64,000 nucleotides of DNA from Megalobrama amblycephala. Lineage: Eukaryota > Chordata > Actinopteri > Cypriniformes > Xenocyprididae. The stretch lies in the NCBI RefSeq assembly GCF_018812025.1, contig NC_063062.1:2974927-3038926 (forward strand), written 5' to 3'. Every line of letters begins with the position of its first letter. Within the stretch, counting starts at the first letter, position 1. Both the position numbers and the translations under genes were made by a program. Below, piece by piece: positions 40,421 through 53,696 of this stretch. The notes beneath the pieces are model-generated. The model was not told the origin of the DNA. It saw only the letters and a program-made list of their open reading frames with translations, and did no database searches.

Positions 40421-40846
40421 TTTACTTCTTTCACTCTATTTGCGTTCTGTTCTGCTGCTGTTAATCAATAGATATGCTATTAGAAATGATATATTACGTT
40501 GGTTCATTCAAGGATTCTCTCCAACTCCTCCCAGAACACCAATTTAGCGCTTTCAACTCGTGGGCGGAGATTTAATGGTCAAATTGTTTTCACTTCCCTG
40601 GCCCCCCTCAACACCACCACAGATGGCGAGTCAGATAAGAAAAGTATCACGATCCCTTTGTCTACATGCCCTCAAAGGTCATGACACTGACATTCCCTGT
40701 GGCATACATGATATCCCACCGCAATTCACATCTAGACCACAAGCTCTGTCATAACAGAACCCTCTAAAGCATGCACATGCCATGAGGGAAGGCTCTAAGG
40801 AATATATAGGAAAAATATATATATGGGGGGCAAGTTGTCACACATT

Positions 40847-41345
40847 TTAAAGGGATAGTTCACCCAAAAATGAAAGTTATGTCATTATTTATGTAGTAGT
40901 TCCAAACTTGTACGACTTTCATTCATCTTCGGAACACAATTTTTATAATTTTTAATGAAATCTGAGGCATTTTTTTGTCTCTCCATTGACTATGCAACTA
41001 CAACTTTGATGCTTCAAAAAGTTAAAGTACACATGAAATCAAAATTGACCTTATTTACTTTGTTAGTGCATATTACTAGTCTTGTGGTGAACAATTAATC
41101 CGTGCAAGTTAAAACACAGAAAAAAATTGTTTGTCGCGGTAATCTTTAATCAAAATCTGAAAAGTTACTTCTGGTCTGGAATGGCGTCTGCTATGAGCAA
41201 GAAATGGAGAGGAGGAGCGCTAAAGTAAAACTCTGCCCTCTATTCAATATTCCGTTTCACTTGGAAATACGTCACAACACTGGAGAAAAGTCGTTTGCAA
41301 CTTCCGGTTCACACTTCCGCTAATCCATATAAATCGGGCTATTTA
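40847..41345. repeat. MITE fragments
   Basis: A left terminus TTAAAGGGATAGTTCACCCA (40847) is followed by about 160 bases of the foldback family with no right arm. 41030-41345 (TGAAATCAAAATTGACC to CTTCCGGTTCACACTTCC) looks like another element. Confidence 0.5.
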
Positions 41346-41520
41346 GTCCTAATTTTCTGAAGAGAGTCAATCACTTTATATGATAGATAGATTGAATTTA
41401 AGCTTTTTTTTTTTTTCTTTTTTGTTTTGCTTCATAATTGTTGAAAAAATGTAGTTGTTTCATGTCATGTTCCAACTTGCCCCACTATTGAGTCATGTTG
41501 TCACAAAAGGTCAGCGTATG

Positions 41521-42105
41521 TTAAAGGATTAGTTCACTTTCAAATGAAAATTAAGCTTTACTCACCTTCAAGCCATTCTAGGTGTATATGACTTTCTTCT
41601 TTCTGATGAACACAATGGGAGAAATATTAATAAATATCCCGATGCATCCAACTTTATAATGGCGGTGATTGGGATCAACGAGTATGAGCTGAAGAAAGTG
41701 TGTCCATCCACATCCATCCATCATAAACATATTCCACACGGCTCTGGGGTGTTAATAAAGGCCTTCTGAAGCGAAGCGATGCGTTAGTGTAAGAAAAATA
41801 TCCATATTTAACAAATTATAAAGTAAAATATCTCGCTTCTGCCAGACTGCCTTCCATATTCAACTTTTAAATAAAGTGTAACGCCTCTCACAGTTCAAAA
41901 CGCTTATGCTACGTCCTACGCCTTCCCTATTCAACTTACACAACGTTGAATATGGAACGTGGTCTGGCAGAAGCTATTTTACTTCATAACTTGTTACATA
42001 TAGATATTGTTCTTATTCAAATGCATCGCCTCACTTGAGAAGGCCGTTATTGACCCTTTATTAATCTTAGGGTAATTTTCATTTTAAAGTGAACTAATCC
42101 TTTAA
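41521..42105. mobile_element. TTAA-type foldback MITE
   Basis: The left TTAAAGGATTAGTTCACTTT and right AAAGTGAACTAATCCTTTAA are exact inverted ends. The centre contains AGACTGCCTTCCATATTCAA against TTGAATATGGAACGTGGTCT, also inverted. Confidence 0.85.
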
Positions 42106-44730
42106 TTTACCTGGATATTTTTTTCTGGGGCAATAATGGTGAAATGTTCAATAGCTTTTTTTTTTGTAGATGCAGCTTTAAGGAATGTGCACTTAAAAAT
42201 AGAGGTTTCCATTGCACAACAGGTTCTTTATAGTGGAAAAAGATCTTTAGATTAGATTGACATGTTCTTCACACTTTAAGGGGAAAAATGGTTCACGATT
42301 AAGCTGAAGTAGCAACAGATCTTTTTCGCTGGAAGATCCAGTTATTAAATTTTGATTAAATTTTAAGAAGTAAAAAGGAATTAAACTGTTGCATTTAGAC
42401 ATGCATTTAGAAAATAGACAGGATGAATTTCCATTTAATGCCAATTTTAAGAACTGTTAACTGAAGGTTCTTTGGGGAACCCTAAATGGGTCTTCAATCT
42501 TTTGGAACTTTTATTTTTTATGAAATTGACTTTTGAATTCTGAATTAATTGGAGTTTAAAAAAAAAAAAAAGTGTGACAACTAGACCTGGCCTAACCTAT
42601 GAGTAATCTGTCAATCGCTGTAACAGTGTGTAAGTTGGCACACACTCACAATTCCTTCAAAGTGATGCTGCCTTTTAAAGTCTGTGTGTTTAACTATATT
42701 GGTCCTGTGACATGTGACAGTCTCTGAGACATCTCTGAGCATGAGGAGACGCCTCTTTGTGTGTGTGCATGTGTCGTCTGCATGTAATTGAAATGTCACC
42801 TCTCTCCTAGTGTTGTGATTTCAGCAGCTCAAGTAGGGAGGAGGTCTAGCATGGCTGGTGGGGGTGGGCAATAAGGGTACTTCAGGGTCATTTGTGATTT
42901 CTTAGGAAAAGACATGAGACACTCCACCACACAGCCATCCCTAAAAAGGGATAATTTACCTCAACCTGAAGATGAGTAAATGATGACTTCTTCATGTGGT
43001 TCCAAACCTGAATGACTTCTGTGGAAGACAAAAGACGAATTTTTGAATATCCTGGTCACTCGTTTCAGAAGGTGAATCAGGACTGAGGCTGTCAAGCTCA
43101 AACCATAAACAAATTACTGAAGTGGTCCATATGACTCATAATCTATAATCCAAGTCTTCTGGAGCACACGATAATGACTGTGTGAGGAACAAACTAAAAT
43201 TAAATTATTATTCGTTGGAAATCTTGCAGTAGCACTAGGAATGTACTTGGAGAGAAAAAAGAATGAGTTAGTTCTTTTTCAGTGAATCAGTTGATCCAGT
43301 TCACAAACCAGTCTGAATGATTCATTCACAATCATCAACTACTTTGATTTTAATGTTTGAAAGCTCCAAGCACATTACAGAAAATGTATCCTTTTGTTTT
43401 CCATAGAAGAATGAAAGTCAAATTGAACAAACTAAGAGCAGAAGCCTTTTTTGTACTATTTTATATGCATAATTATTATTCACAGCTAAAAGATCCCATC
43501 TGTCACCACCCTATTGCATGCTAGCACAAAACAATGTCCAACATGGTCACGACGTACAAACTGACAGGAAACCAGATCCCCCCTATAGCCCACCCCATAC
43601 TCCATACTCTCTCCTCACTCCAGGCAGCCTCATTCTGTCAGGGGCCATCAGACAATGTACAAGGACAAGCACCATGCATCATGCTTTGTTGTCCCAAAAT
43701 GCCTAACAATGGATGTACAATACAAAAAGAGATTTTTTTTTTTTTTACACAACAACAAAATGTGTTTATGAATGTTTTCTTAAGGAATCAAAGAGATGTC
43801 ATGCCCTGTTCAGCTGGCAGTTCCAATGCAAGACAGAATATTTGTATGTAGAGTCAACTTAAAAATAAAATTGACCTTTTTATTTGCTTGATGCATGCTG
43901 TTGGACTTATTGTAAACTATTCGGTGGTGCATGTTATTCCAAATGAAAGAAATTTGTTCTTCAATCAAAATTTAAATACTCTCTCTATCACTGAAAGGAC
44001 AGAAGAGTTCCTCATGCATTCCTTTTTCTTTGAATTCTTGCACTTTGAAGAAGGAAGAATGTTGGAGAGGTTGCAGTTGTTTAAGGAATTTTATTCCTGA
44101 ATGCTTCCAGAGCATTTGAGAAAACATGAGGTTCATTGCATTTTTTAGTGCGTTAAAATATTTTAGTAAAAACTACACTTCCAGAATGGGGTTTCCACAA
44201 TAATTTCACACAGAATGAATGTTTTAATTGTTCCTATAACTATTGGCATGTTCACACATGTTCACTGCACAATTCTGGATGAAATGAGAATCAAGATTTT
44301 TTGATTTCAAATCGAGATCATGATTCTACCATGATTCTGAATTTAAAACTAAACAAAATAACATGTAATTTACTAGAGGTTGTAACAAAATATGAATTGC
44401 TGGACTCTAATTGCTGGAAATATGTTTAATTAATTTGAATGAATTATATAAAATATGATTTGAATGAAATTGCACTATTGCACTAAGTGACAATAACAAT
44501 ATATTTTATTTACACTAAGTGAAAATAGCAGCATTTTCTTAGCAATATGCTATTTATACTAGGTCTAATCACACCATGTAAAACTATCAGTTCTTTGCAA
44601 TAAGAGTAAACAGTAATTAGATGCTATCTGTTCTTTATATTGGCAGATACTATTTGCACCTCAGAATTTTTGTACATGAACAGGATGCAATAATATCATA
44701 AAGTGTAAATGATTATATTTATTAAAATGA
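42106..44730. other. Mostly unique sequence, one MITE fragment
   Basis: A degenerate foldback-family piece (AAGGGATAATTTACCTCAAC, GATGAGTAAATGATGAC) lies at about 42946-43200. Otherwise no repeats or exons are supported; ORFs of 60-105 codons overlap in different frames without coding features. Confidence 0.4.
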
Positions 44731-45342
44731 TTAAAGGTGCTAAAGACGATCTTTTCGTCGACTGAGAAACCAAAGACTGTTAGTGAGTTTTTTAAATGAG
44801 CGCATGTGTAAGAACAGCCCCCCTCCTTCACAGCTCATTTCGAGGGAACGCCTCCCAAAACTCGTGCACGAGTATTGGAACACGAGTGTTTACCACCGCC
44901 ATTCGCTGTGCCGTGTTAGTGGATTCATTATGTCGGACTCACCGCAGGTAACTCATAATCTGCAGTTTTTACTACTGTCTCCTGACAAAAACATTGCATG
45001 CAGCGCCTGTGGAGTGTGGAAAGTTACTGGAGCGCGCAGCCGTGCTCGTTTCTCACAAGGAACGTCACGGCAGTGATTGACAAGCCAGAGGGCCAATCCG
45101 CGCACGTTTCTCACAAGGAACGTCATGGCAGTGATTGACAAGCCAGAGGGCCAATCGTTTACGCAATGATCGCATAAGCGATTGGCTGATGTTTTTAAGG
45201 CCCTACCTCGTGCACAGATGATGTATATTAATATTATTACTTTCAGTGCACCTAATACATAGTCTTTTATCAGTTAGTAAAGACAGTTTCAAGTAATATA
45301 GCAAAAATGTATAAAACAAAACATCCTATTTAGCACCTTTAA
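44731..45342. mobile_element. MITE with TTAAAGGTGCTAAAGA end, copy 2, complete
   Basis: Both termini are present (TTAAAGGTGCTAAAG and ATTTAGCACCTTTAA). It is the inverted relative of 35980-36485. A 51-base segment starting GTTTCTCACAAGGAACGTCA is tandemly duplicated at 45048-45098 and 45106-45156. Confidence 0.8.
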
Positions 45343-46900
45343 ATGGATGCTGCCTTATTGGGAGAATAAAAACCCTCCCTACACCTTCCCCTAACCCAAG
45401 CCAATAGACACTTTTAATATTATTAAACACACGTTCACAGTTAATTTCCACTTTTAGAACATTATTTTCATTTTTATTGAAAATAAATACGACCTCGGTA
45501 AAAGGCGGATTCATTCACACATCGATCGTGTTGAAAGCCAGATCCGCAAGCCTTATTCACTACTGCTGCACCATTGAAGACATTGAATTCTGTGTCCTTT
45601 TTAATACTTGAGTGGCACAACCAGACATTGGTGGGCGGAGCTAGTGTAAATAGCATTTGCCAACAAGGCACTTAGTGTAAATAGACACTCTTTTAATAAA
45701 TACTTGTTTCATTACTGGATGAATCATTCTTTTTGAACAAATCTTTTGAGTGAATGATTCAATGACACATTTTTTAACAGTCACTTGTCGCCACCTAGTG
45801 CTGTAAGATGTAACTGAAACAACCGTTATTTGAAGCGCCAAGTTAGTTTGAAAAGGTAGTTTGCTCTATTTTGATCACTATCGTAGACATCAGTGTTTAT
45901 ATCCTAACGTTAAACTTTTATCTCAGTACTTCTGAATATTTGTAACACAGAAATAACTCTCTCTGGCTCAGCGCGGCAGCACAAACACAGATTTGAATGC
46001 TCAGGTATGATTTTGTCAAAGGTTTAATAGATACGGATGAATCGTTGTCATTAATAAAATAAGATTGCGTGGGTGTTTAAATGATCGTGCAGCTCTAGTT
46101 TGCACCACATGAACTGAGAACGATGAACGCCTTTTGGGGGGACAAAATTAGCTCCTACTTTAGAGTAGGGTCTACATCATAAGAAACTACCAGTGACGTA
46201 AGTGTAAGTTGATTGGACAAACATGCCATTTTAAAAAGCTGTGTAAAAACAGTTTACATATTATAGTGTCCAACAAATGCTAAAATTGTAAGCTGCAAGA
46301 GTGAGAATTAATCAATTTACAATTATACAAGAAACATGTAGCTAATAGACATCATATATATTGCATGGGCTACATTATACAGATTTTCTTATTAGCTATT
46401 GAACAAAATTATTATGAGACAACCTAACTGTACCTCTCACAGAATAATCACTAATGCTCTCAAATAACTGTATCCAACATTCTGTTTAATAGTAGAGCTA
46501 GCTTCGCCCATCTGATTGAGATGGATGTGCCCACTGTTGATGATTGCTGCTTGAAGAGCACTACAAATAACTACTCTTCTTTTGGAGCTGAGTACTTGTG
46601 TTTACCTGTTTCTTAGCAACCGTGTTCAGAACAGCATGGGGAATGAGACTGGTTTTTGGAAAGAATCATATTTTTGTTATTGTTAATAAAAAAGTTGATT
46701 ATGGTTGGAGTGTTTATATTTACTATAGCCTATTATTTGGTCACAGGCATGATGTGTGTATAGTTGTGTATAGATAGAAAATTGCTGCTTAGAAAAAAAC
46801 TCTTCTGGTCTAGGATCAGTTTTTCTATGCCAAACACAAACTTTAATTTCAGTGAGATGGGAAAAAATATCAATAATAACCATCCATATCTACATATCTA
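45343..46900. other. Repeat-derived and unique sequence, no gene recognised
   Basis: The stretch near 45785-45800 with GTCGCCACCTAGTGCTGTA and GAATGATTCAATGAC looks element-derived but no ends were matched. Nothing else is supported. Confidence 0.35.
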
Positions 46901-47165
46901 GGGGGATGTCCACCCAAAAATGAAAATTCTGTCATCATTTACTCAAAACATGTATGACTTTCTTTCTTCTGTGGAACATTAAAAAAGATATTTTGAAGAA
47001 TGTTGGTAACCAGTTTGGATTCCCATTGACTTCCATTGTATATTTTATCCATACAATGGAAGTCAATAAGGACCAAAACTGTTGGTTACCAACATTCTTC
47101 AAAATATCTTCTTTTATGTTTTGCAGAAAGAAATGTTGGAGCAAATTATGACAGAATTTTCACTT
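46901..47165. mobile_element. Foldback MITE with hairpin centre
   Basis: GATATTTTGAAGAATGTTGG pairs with CCAACATTCTTCAAAATATC, and ATTGACTTCCATTGTAT with ATACAATGGAAGTCAAT, around a short loop near 47045. Both strands therefore show near-identical reading frames (KNVGNQ), which is a symmetry effect. Confidence 0.85.
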
Positions 47166-47829
47166 TTGCATTGAAAATCAATACACAATATAAAATCAAA
47201 CTCAAAACTAGCTTGCACTAAGGTGACTTGGTGAAAGTAAATTCAACATTTACAAGCACTATCAACTGGATTTGTAATTTTCAAAAGCTTTTCAATGCTA
47301 ACTATGATTATGCATACAATGACAGGTTTCAATGCATTTTGCAGCAATTAGTAAAACAGAAAAGTGTCAATAAAAGGAAAATCATGCATTCCTTTGAGTT
47401 GCTTAAATAATTGTCAATAAGTTGTGAATGCTGTCAGCGCTCCGAAATATGGTGAGTCTTGGCTTGAGATCCATTTCCGACCCTGCTTTTTACAGTACAA
47501 TCAAAAAAAGTACTGTTATGTGATTGTCTAATAAGAAAATATTCACCTTGAATCTGGTGTGAAATGTGTACACTAGGTGTGACCTGCAACTTAACCTTCT
47601 GTATAGAATGCATGACGCCATATAACAGAAAATCTATCCTGAATGTGTTTTTTATAGAAACAAATCTCTATAATGTATGGAGGAGGAACACCACCTACAC
47701 CTCCTAGACTAACTTTACCCTGCAGTTGCTTCATCCTTCATTTTTAACCTGTGATTCATCAGCTTATTAGCACTGATGGATAAGATTGATTTGACAATAA
47801 AGCTTCTAACATGTCTCATGCTATTAATT

Positions 47830-48030
47830 TCATCTCTTCTCACTGTCTACCAGCCCACAGTTTGGGTGAGTAATGGCAGTTTGAGACAAAGTGGGATTGA
47901 ATGAGCCAGGCTGCATATCAGTTGGATGCAGACCGGAGCCTGCGGACACATCGTAATTGACTGCACTGGGATCTGAGAGTCCCATAGGGAATAGAGAGCA
48001 GAATACCCACAGGACAATAGACTTCAGCAT
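47830..48030 (-). CDS. 66-codon ORF with signal-peptide-like start
   Basis: The start is MLKSIVLWVFCSLFPMGLSD: a basic residue, a hydrophobic core of about 15 residues and a small-residue cleavage-like GLS. The rest is polar with one Cys (NCGLV) and ends DSEKR. ATG has A at -3. It lies in repeat-free sequence (about 47600-48250), has no recognised homologue and no mapped partner exons. It could be a secreted micropeptide, a first exon, or chance. Confidence 0.25.
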   Translation of the reverse strand: MLKSIVLWVFCSLFPMGLSDPSAVNYDVSAGSGLHPTDMQPGSFNPTLSQTAITHPNCGLVDSEKR

Positions 48031-48477
48031 ACTGTAACTTATGACAAATACTGCCTGCTATCAGCTTGTACCATGATGAACATATTTTCATCACAGCGAT
48101 AACTGCATCTTCCAAGAGTTGAGAAGAATAAAGAGATAAGTATTGAATTGAATTTGATATGATCTTTTTGTAGTACATAGGGGAAGAAGAATTATCAGTT
48201 ATGGCTTTTAAAAGTGTTAGAATGAAAATAATGTCATTTTTATGACTTTCTTTCATTGGTGGAACACAAGAGAAGAGATTTTGAAGATTATTTTAACCCA
48301 TGTATTAGGTTAAAAATCTAATTATGATTATGAGGAGTGTCAAACTAACCCTAATTGGATTAAATACAGTCCACCAAAATGTACATTATGAAAAACAAAC
48401 AAAAAATAGTAAAAAAAAACCAAACCTTTAACATTAACTGTTCTCATACATTTAAAAAAAAATATATATAAAACATT

Positions 48478-48870
48478 TTAAAGGATCAGTTCACTTCAGA
48501 ATTCAAATTTCCTGATAATTTACTGACCCCCATGTCATCCAAGATGTTTATGTCTTTCTTTCTTTATGTCTTTCTTTCAAAAAGAAATTATGGTTTTTGA
48601 GGAAAACATTCCAGGATTTTTCTCCATATAGTGGACTTCAATGGCTACCAACAGGTTGAAGGTCTAAATTACAGTTTCAGTGCAGCTTCAAAGAGCTCTA
48701 CATGATCCCAGACGAGGAATAAGGTCTTATCTAGCGAAATGATTCAGTCATGTTCTAAAAAAAAAAAAATGTATATACTTTTTAACCACAAATGCTCGTC
48801 TTGCACTGCTCTGCGATGCGCCACGCATTGTGTAATCACATTGGAAAGGTTGCATGACGTAGATGGAAGT
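48478..48870. mobile_element. Truncated left half of the 24.7-kb foldback family
   Basis: It starts TTTAAAGGATCAGTTCACTT and stops in the centre (GGTTGCATGACGTAG). No right arm follows. Confidence 0.75.
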
Positions 48871-50020
48871 CTTTAATTTCTGCAAAGATCATAATCATAA
48901 TAGAAATGTTGAATGCACATTCCACAACACATCAGAGTGTCGACACTTTGCAGGAATGTACTAAATTAGAAGAAGTCATAAAATTTCGAAATAGGTCAAA
49001 TTGACCAGCCACATAATACAAGTGTTGTTGTCTATAATGAAAGTCAATGGGGTCCAAAACAACACTGAATCCCACTGACTTCCACTGTATGGACAAAAAA
49101 CACTGAGACATTAATGTTATTTTTGAGAAACATTAGCAGCTTAGACAATAGTTAAAGTTTCTAATGCGTAGCATGATTCAAAGCTCTCACGAACTTTTAA
49201 AACCTCCACTATCCCAGTTTGTGCTCTTACATTGACTACAGCACAGATACCTCATCTCAGCACTTTCGGGTGCTTGCCTTTAGCTCACCAACCGAACTGT
49301 CACAATATGCAGTCAGTTGCTGACAAAAGCACTTTCAGATAGACAAGTGACAGACATGCACATCATTCAGACAATGACAGTTACAGAGACATGATGGGTG
49401 TAGGACAGTGAGGGAAAGTGTGAAGGGAAACTGAATAAGAAAAGCATCTCATTTAACAATGTAACCACCCCTCCCTTTTCGGATGTCTGCATTGTGCTTC
49501 ACCCTCTGTGACAAGCCAAGCGTGCCAGAAAGGCTCTATATACCTCCAGTGTTCAGTTCACAAGGGCTGCCTGGATGGTGATAGGAGAAAAGTAGGGCAC
49601 GACTAGCATGGCTCGTCCCCTTCTTAAGGGCAAGTCCGCTGATTCACTGCAAGGCAACTATCAATTATTTCTGTCAGAGCAAATTCATTTTGCTTGCTTC
49701 GTCTCTATGCTTGCATTGCATTTCTATTTTTAATCCATTCGTCATAGATTTCAAGTTCAATTAAATGAACTTTCCAGACTTTTATGTGTGGTTTACTTCT
49801 CAATGTTGCCAGATGTAATGAGAATATGAGCAATTCGTCCACTTTAACTCTGATTTACACTCTGTAGTTTGCATTTAGGGCTAGGCGAGACAAAAAAGGA
49901 CCAATTATTTTTTGTATTTTTCTAGTGTATAATGTAGTGTTTCTGAAAATGTCATGATTTAGTATTGAGTATTTCTTTTCATGTTTGTCTTGTGTGTCTG
50001 TTCACACAGAGTGGCTTCAG
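48871..50020. other. Unique block with a MITE fragment
   Basis: 49020-49105 (GTCAATGGGGTCC, GACTTCCACTGTATGGAC) is a foldback-family fragment. 49150-49850 has no repeat ends and a mixed composition and may be conserved non-coding DNA. Confidence 0.35.
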
Positions 50021-50029
50021 AAGACTTTA

Positions 50030-50440
50030 TACACAGTAAATGTTTTGTCAGAAATCATTCTAATATGCTGATTTGGTGCACAAGAAACATTTATTATAAT
50101 TATCAATGTTGATTTTTTTTTTTGAACTGTGATACAATACCATTCAAATGTTCAAATGTAAGATTATAAAAAACATCAAGATGTTCTTTTGACCTTTCTA
50201 TTCATCAATGAATCCTAATTAAAAAAAAAAAAAAAAATCAGCATATTAGAATGATTTCTGAAGGATCATGTGACACTGAAGACTGGAGTAATGATGCTGA
50301 AAATCAGCTTTGCATCACAGAAATAAAATACATTTTAAAATATATCAAAATAGAATGTTGTAATCATATTTCACAGTGCTTTGGCATATTTGGTTGTTTT
50401 TTTTCCTTTCATTTGATCGCAAAAAAAAAAAAAAAAAAAA
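50030..50440. repeat. Interspersed repeat with internal inverted symmetry
   Basis: AGAAATCATTCTAATATGCTGA near 50050 pairs with TCAGCATATTAGAATGATTTCT near 50238. The same family at 57930-58620 is interrupted by a hAT-type MITE. It includes A runs at 50220 and 50420. Confidence 0.7.
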
Positions 50441-50653
50441 AGTCCAGTAGTGACCGGTAGTGTATATATAAGCAAAATATGTAATATATAAACTGAGGGT
50501 GAGAAAAATATTTTTTAGTTAATTTAATTTATTTTATTTATTATTAACTTTATATTAGTAATTTATTATATTATTTATTAATTACAGAATTTTAATTAAT
50601 AATTGTATTACTAGTTGGGTGAACTCTATTTCTAAAAATGTATACATTTTTTT

Positions 50654-51485
50654 AAAGGGGTGGTTGATTATGATTTCACTTTTATAACTTTAGTTAGTGT
50701 GTAATGTTGCTGTTTGAGCATAAACAACATCTGCAAAGTTACAACGCTCCAAAGTTCAATGCAAAGGGGGATATTTTCTTTTACAGAAATCGCTTTTTAA
50801 GGACTACAACAAACGGCTACAACAAGCTTCTTCCTGGGTTGGTGACATCACAAACCCCAAAATGTACATAAACCCCGCCCCCGAGAACATGCAACAACGT
50901 GAGGCCATGTTGGGCTGCTTTAGAGAAGAGGAAGAGTTGTTGTAGTAGAGTGTTGTTATCATGCCGTCATTTTACACCAGATTGCTTCACAAACGAGGAT
51001 CAATTCAACGCTGGATTTGCACAAAGATTAACATGACTGCACATGCTAGTGGATGAGTTGAATCAACTCCACAGCAACTACATAAATGTATCCACTAACC
51101 ATTCAGAAACGTCCAGTTTCATTCTAAAAGTTGCAACTTCTAAAAGTTGAGTCTCTATATCAGTGTCGACTCCGGTTTGAACAATGTAAGGCTGAACACC
51201 GTTACTGACAATCCTCATTTTGGCTGTGTGAGATTCTCCGGCTTTGTTGTTGTTAAGCAACTAAAGCGTGAGCTGTTAAAGCTCCGCCCTCTTCTGGAAA
51301 GCAGGCCGGGAGCAGCAGCTCATTTGCATTTAAAGGGACACACACAAAAACGGCGTGTTTTTGCTCATACCCAAATAGGGGTAAATTTGACAAGCTATAA
51401 TAAATGATATGTGGGGTATTTTGAGCTGAAACTCACCAGAGACTTATATTACATCTTGTAAAAGGGGCATAATAGGTCCCCTTTT
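50654..51485. mobile_element. MITE sharing an end with 8413-9470
   Basis: Its right end GGGGCATAATAGGTCCCCTTTT equals, inverted, the left end of the 8413 element, and the left end is TTTAAAGGGGTGGTTGATTA. The interior includes CATAAACCCCGCCCCCGAG. Confidence 0.7.
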
Positions 51486-51949
51486 GTTTAGTTTAAAGCA
51501 CTTTTACATCTTAATAAAGCTCCACATCATCACTTTTACTGTAAATGCATAAAGAGAATACCTGATTATGTCTTTACTCACACCTAGTTAAAGGAACAAA
51601 ATATGTTGAGGATGTTATCTTGCTGTTTAATTCTTAGATACTAGCACTTCCTTAGCAACAACATCGCCAGCGGCTACATCTGGTAGAGGTGTGCACAGTT
51701 GGCTACAGCTGTCAGTGGAGGAGAGCTGTCTCACTTTTCATTACAACTCTGCACTCCTGAGCTCATCTGGGATGCACTACCCATCTGCACCTTCAGTCAA
51801 TCAAGCATAAAGAAAATACATGCTACCATATGGCCAAATATACATGGACACCCCATTTTAATTAAGAGGTTTGTCTTTTTCAGCAAAACCTGTAAATAAA
51901 ATCAAACATAAGGCCATGCAATCTCATTAGACACACATTTTCAGTAGAA
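51486..51949. other. Unique block, nothing recognised
   Basis: No repeats, exons or RNA genes could be supported. Confidence 0.35.
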
Positions 51950-53510
51950 AGAGGCTTACCAAAGTCGAAACAGAAGTTGCAATAGTCTTTTCTTCTCAAT
52001 TGTGATGTATATGTGAGTGAAACGGCTTATCGAACAAGAAAACATGTAGAGCGGGACTTGATTTTGTCCATCGGGAACTGATTGGATGGTTGTGGTTTGC
52101 TATATCTCATGTTAGTGACAGGTTGTCCTGCCCCTCACGCTAGCAAAGCTCCTTTAAGAAAAGTTATTTCACCCGGCGACCATCTTTGAAATGCCTCTCG
52201 AGCATGCAAGTGCAGCTCCTATCTCTCTGAATGGGGAAACATCAAATTCTCCAAAGCTGTTCACCAAGTTTTCGAATAAATTTCATATTTGAAATCACCA
52301 ATGAAATCTGACAATAACTGTCTCATAAATCTTGTTTCTAATGCTAGAATCATGACAAAAAAACTGCATTTTTGCGCAGTCCCAAGTGCACGTCTCTATA
52401 GACCAATTTGGTGTTTGCAAACAGCGATGACGTTTTTTGTGGGCGGAGCCTAGCTGGTTGCAGAAAATGAAAGTTGAGCAGTAGAAGTCTATGGAAGCCA
52501 CGAAATAAAAGAATAAAAAAAGTTAATTTCGAGTTTATATCTCACAATTCTGACTTTTATTTCTCGCAAATCTGAGTTTACGTATCACATTTCTTACAAA
52601 ATAAAACAGAATTGTGAGATATACTCGTTATTCTGTCTTTTCTGAATTGCAATTTATCCCGCAATTCTGACTTTCCCCCCCTCAGAATTGTGAAATAAAC
52701 TCACAATTGCGAGTTATAAAGTCCGAACTGGGAGTAATAAACACGCAAATGCAAGAGGAAAAAAAAGTCAGAATTGTGAAATAAAAATTATTATGTTTAA
52801 AAGTTATCTATGTAAAATATTATAGGTTTAAATTATTTTAATTATAATTGTTTCATGCTGTATGTATGTATGTTCTCTGAACTGCATATGTGAATATTAT
52901 GTAGAGACTTACTGTTTACATCAAATTCCTGCTTTAATAGTAGACTAATCCTTGCAGGTGTCATCGATCCAGTCTGTGAAACGTCTCTGTTTATCTTCAA
53001 ATTACGTTTTCAACGATGGTTTTCTTTAAAAATGAAGACTATATTTTTTGCATTCCGATTCCAACATCCAGAGGCACAACAAAACATTTTTCTCTTATTC
53101 TGTGGATTTTTTCACATTTTTCTTCAATAGCTTCAACTATTTTTCTGCAACCAGTATGCGCGCGCAGCTGCAAGTGACGTAATTGTGACGTCTGCTCCAA
53201 AGTGGTCTATAGGAAGCACGTGTCTGTTTCTCTAGAAACCGGAGCTTCTAACGGCAGCTGCAGTGACGCGTGACTTTACCAATCGGTGACTGGCTCTTAT
53301 TTAGAAGGCGGGACTTATTATGCCATATTGGGTGTTGCCCTTTCTCCCATTCATAATAATACGTGTGCACCATTTTTCTATATATAAAGTCTTTGACACC
53401 AGTAAAAGTTCTTCTCATCATCAGAGAACAAAAAAGATGACATATAATAAATACTGCAATATTCAATAAAAAAAATAAGAATTGTAAGTTTTGATTTCAT
53501 GGTGACTTTA
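51950..53510. repeat. Composite interspersed repeat (family also at 61.8 kb)
   Basis: TTTCACCCGGCGACCATCTTTGAAATG (52170) and TTACCAATCGGTGACTGGCTCTTATTTAGAAGGCGGGA (53277) recur at 61.85 and 62.23 kb. Between them lies a degenerate array of the AATTCTGACTT minisatellite core (52540-52800). Confidence 0.65.
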
Positions 53511-53696
53511 AATGTTTAACAACAACATATACACTAATTAAAAAGATTGGTAATTTACTTAAAAACTAGTTCCACTCAGAAATCGATACTAAATTTGACA
53601 GGTAATTACAAAGAAATGGCAAGTAACATTTAATTAAACATGAAATTTTGAAGTAGAAAGACTGAAATTGTTTACAACATTTAAAAATCATTTTTT

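Noticed and set aside
46935..47151. Similar ORFs on both strands
   Set aside because: They result from the inverted-repeat symmetry of a foldback element.
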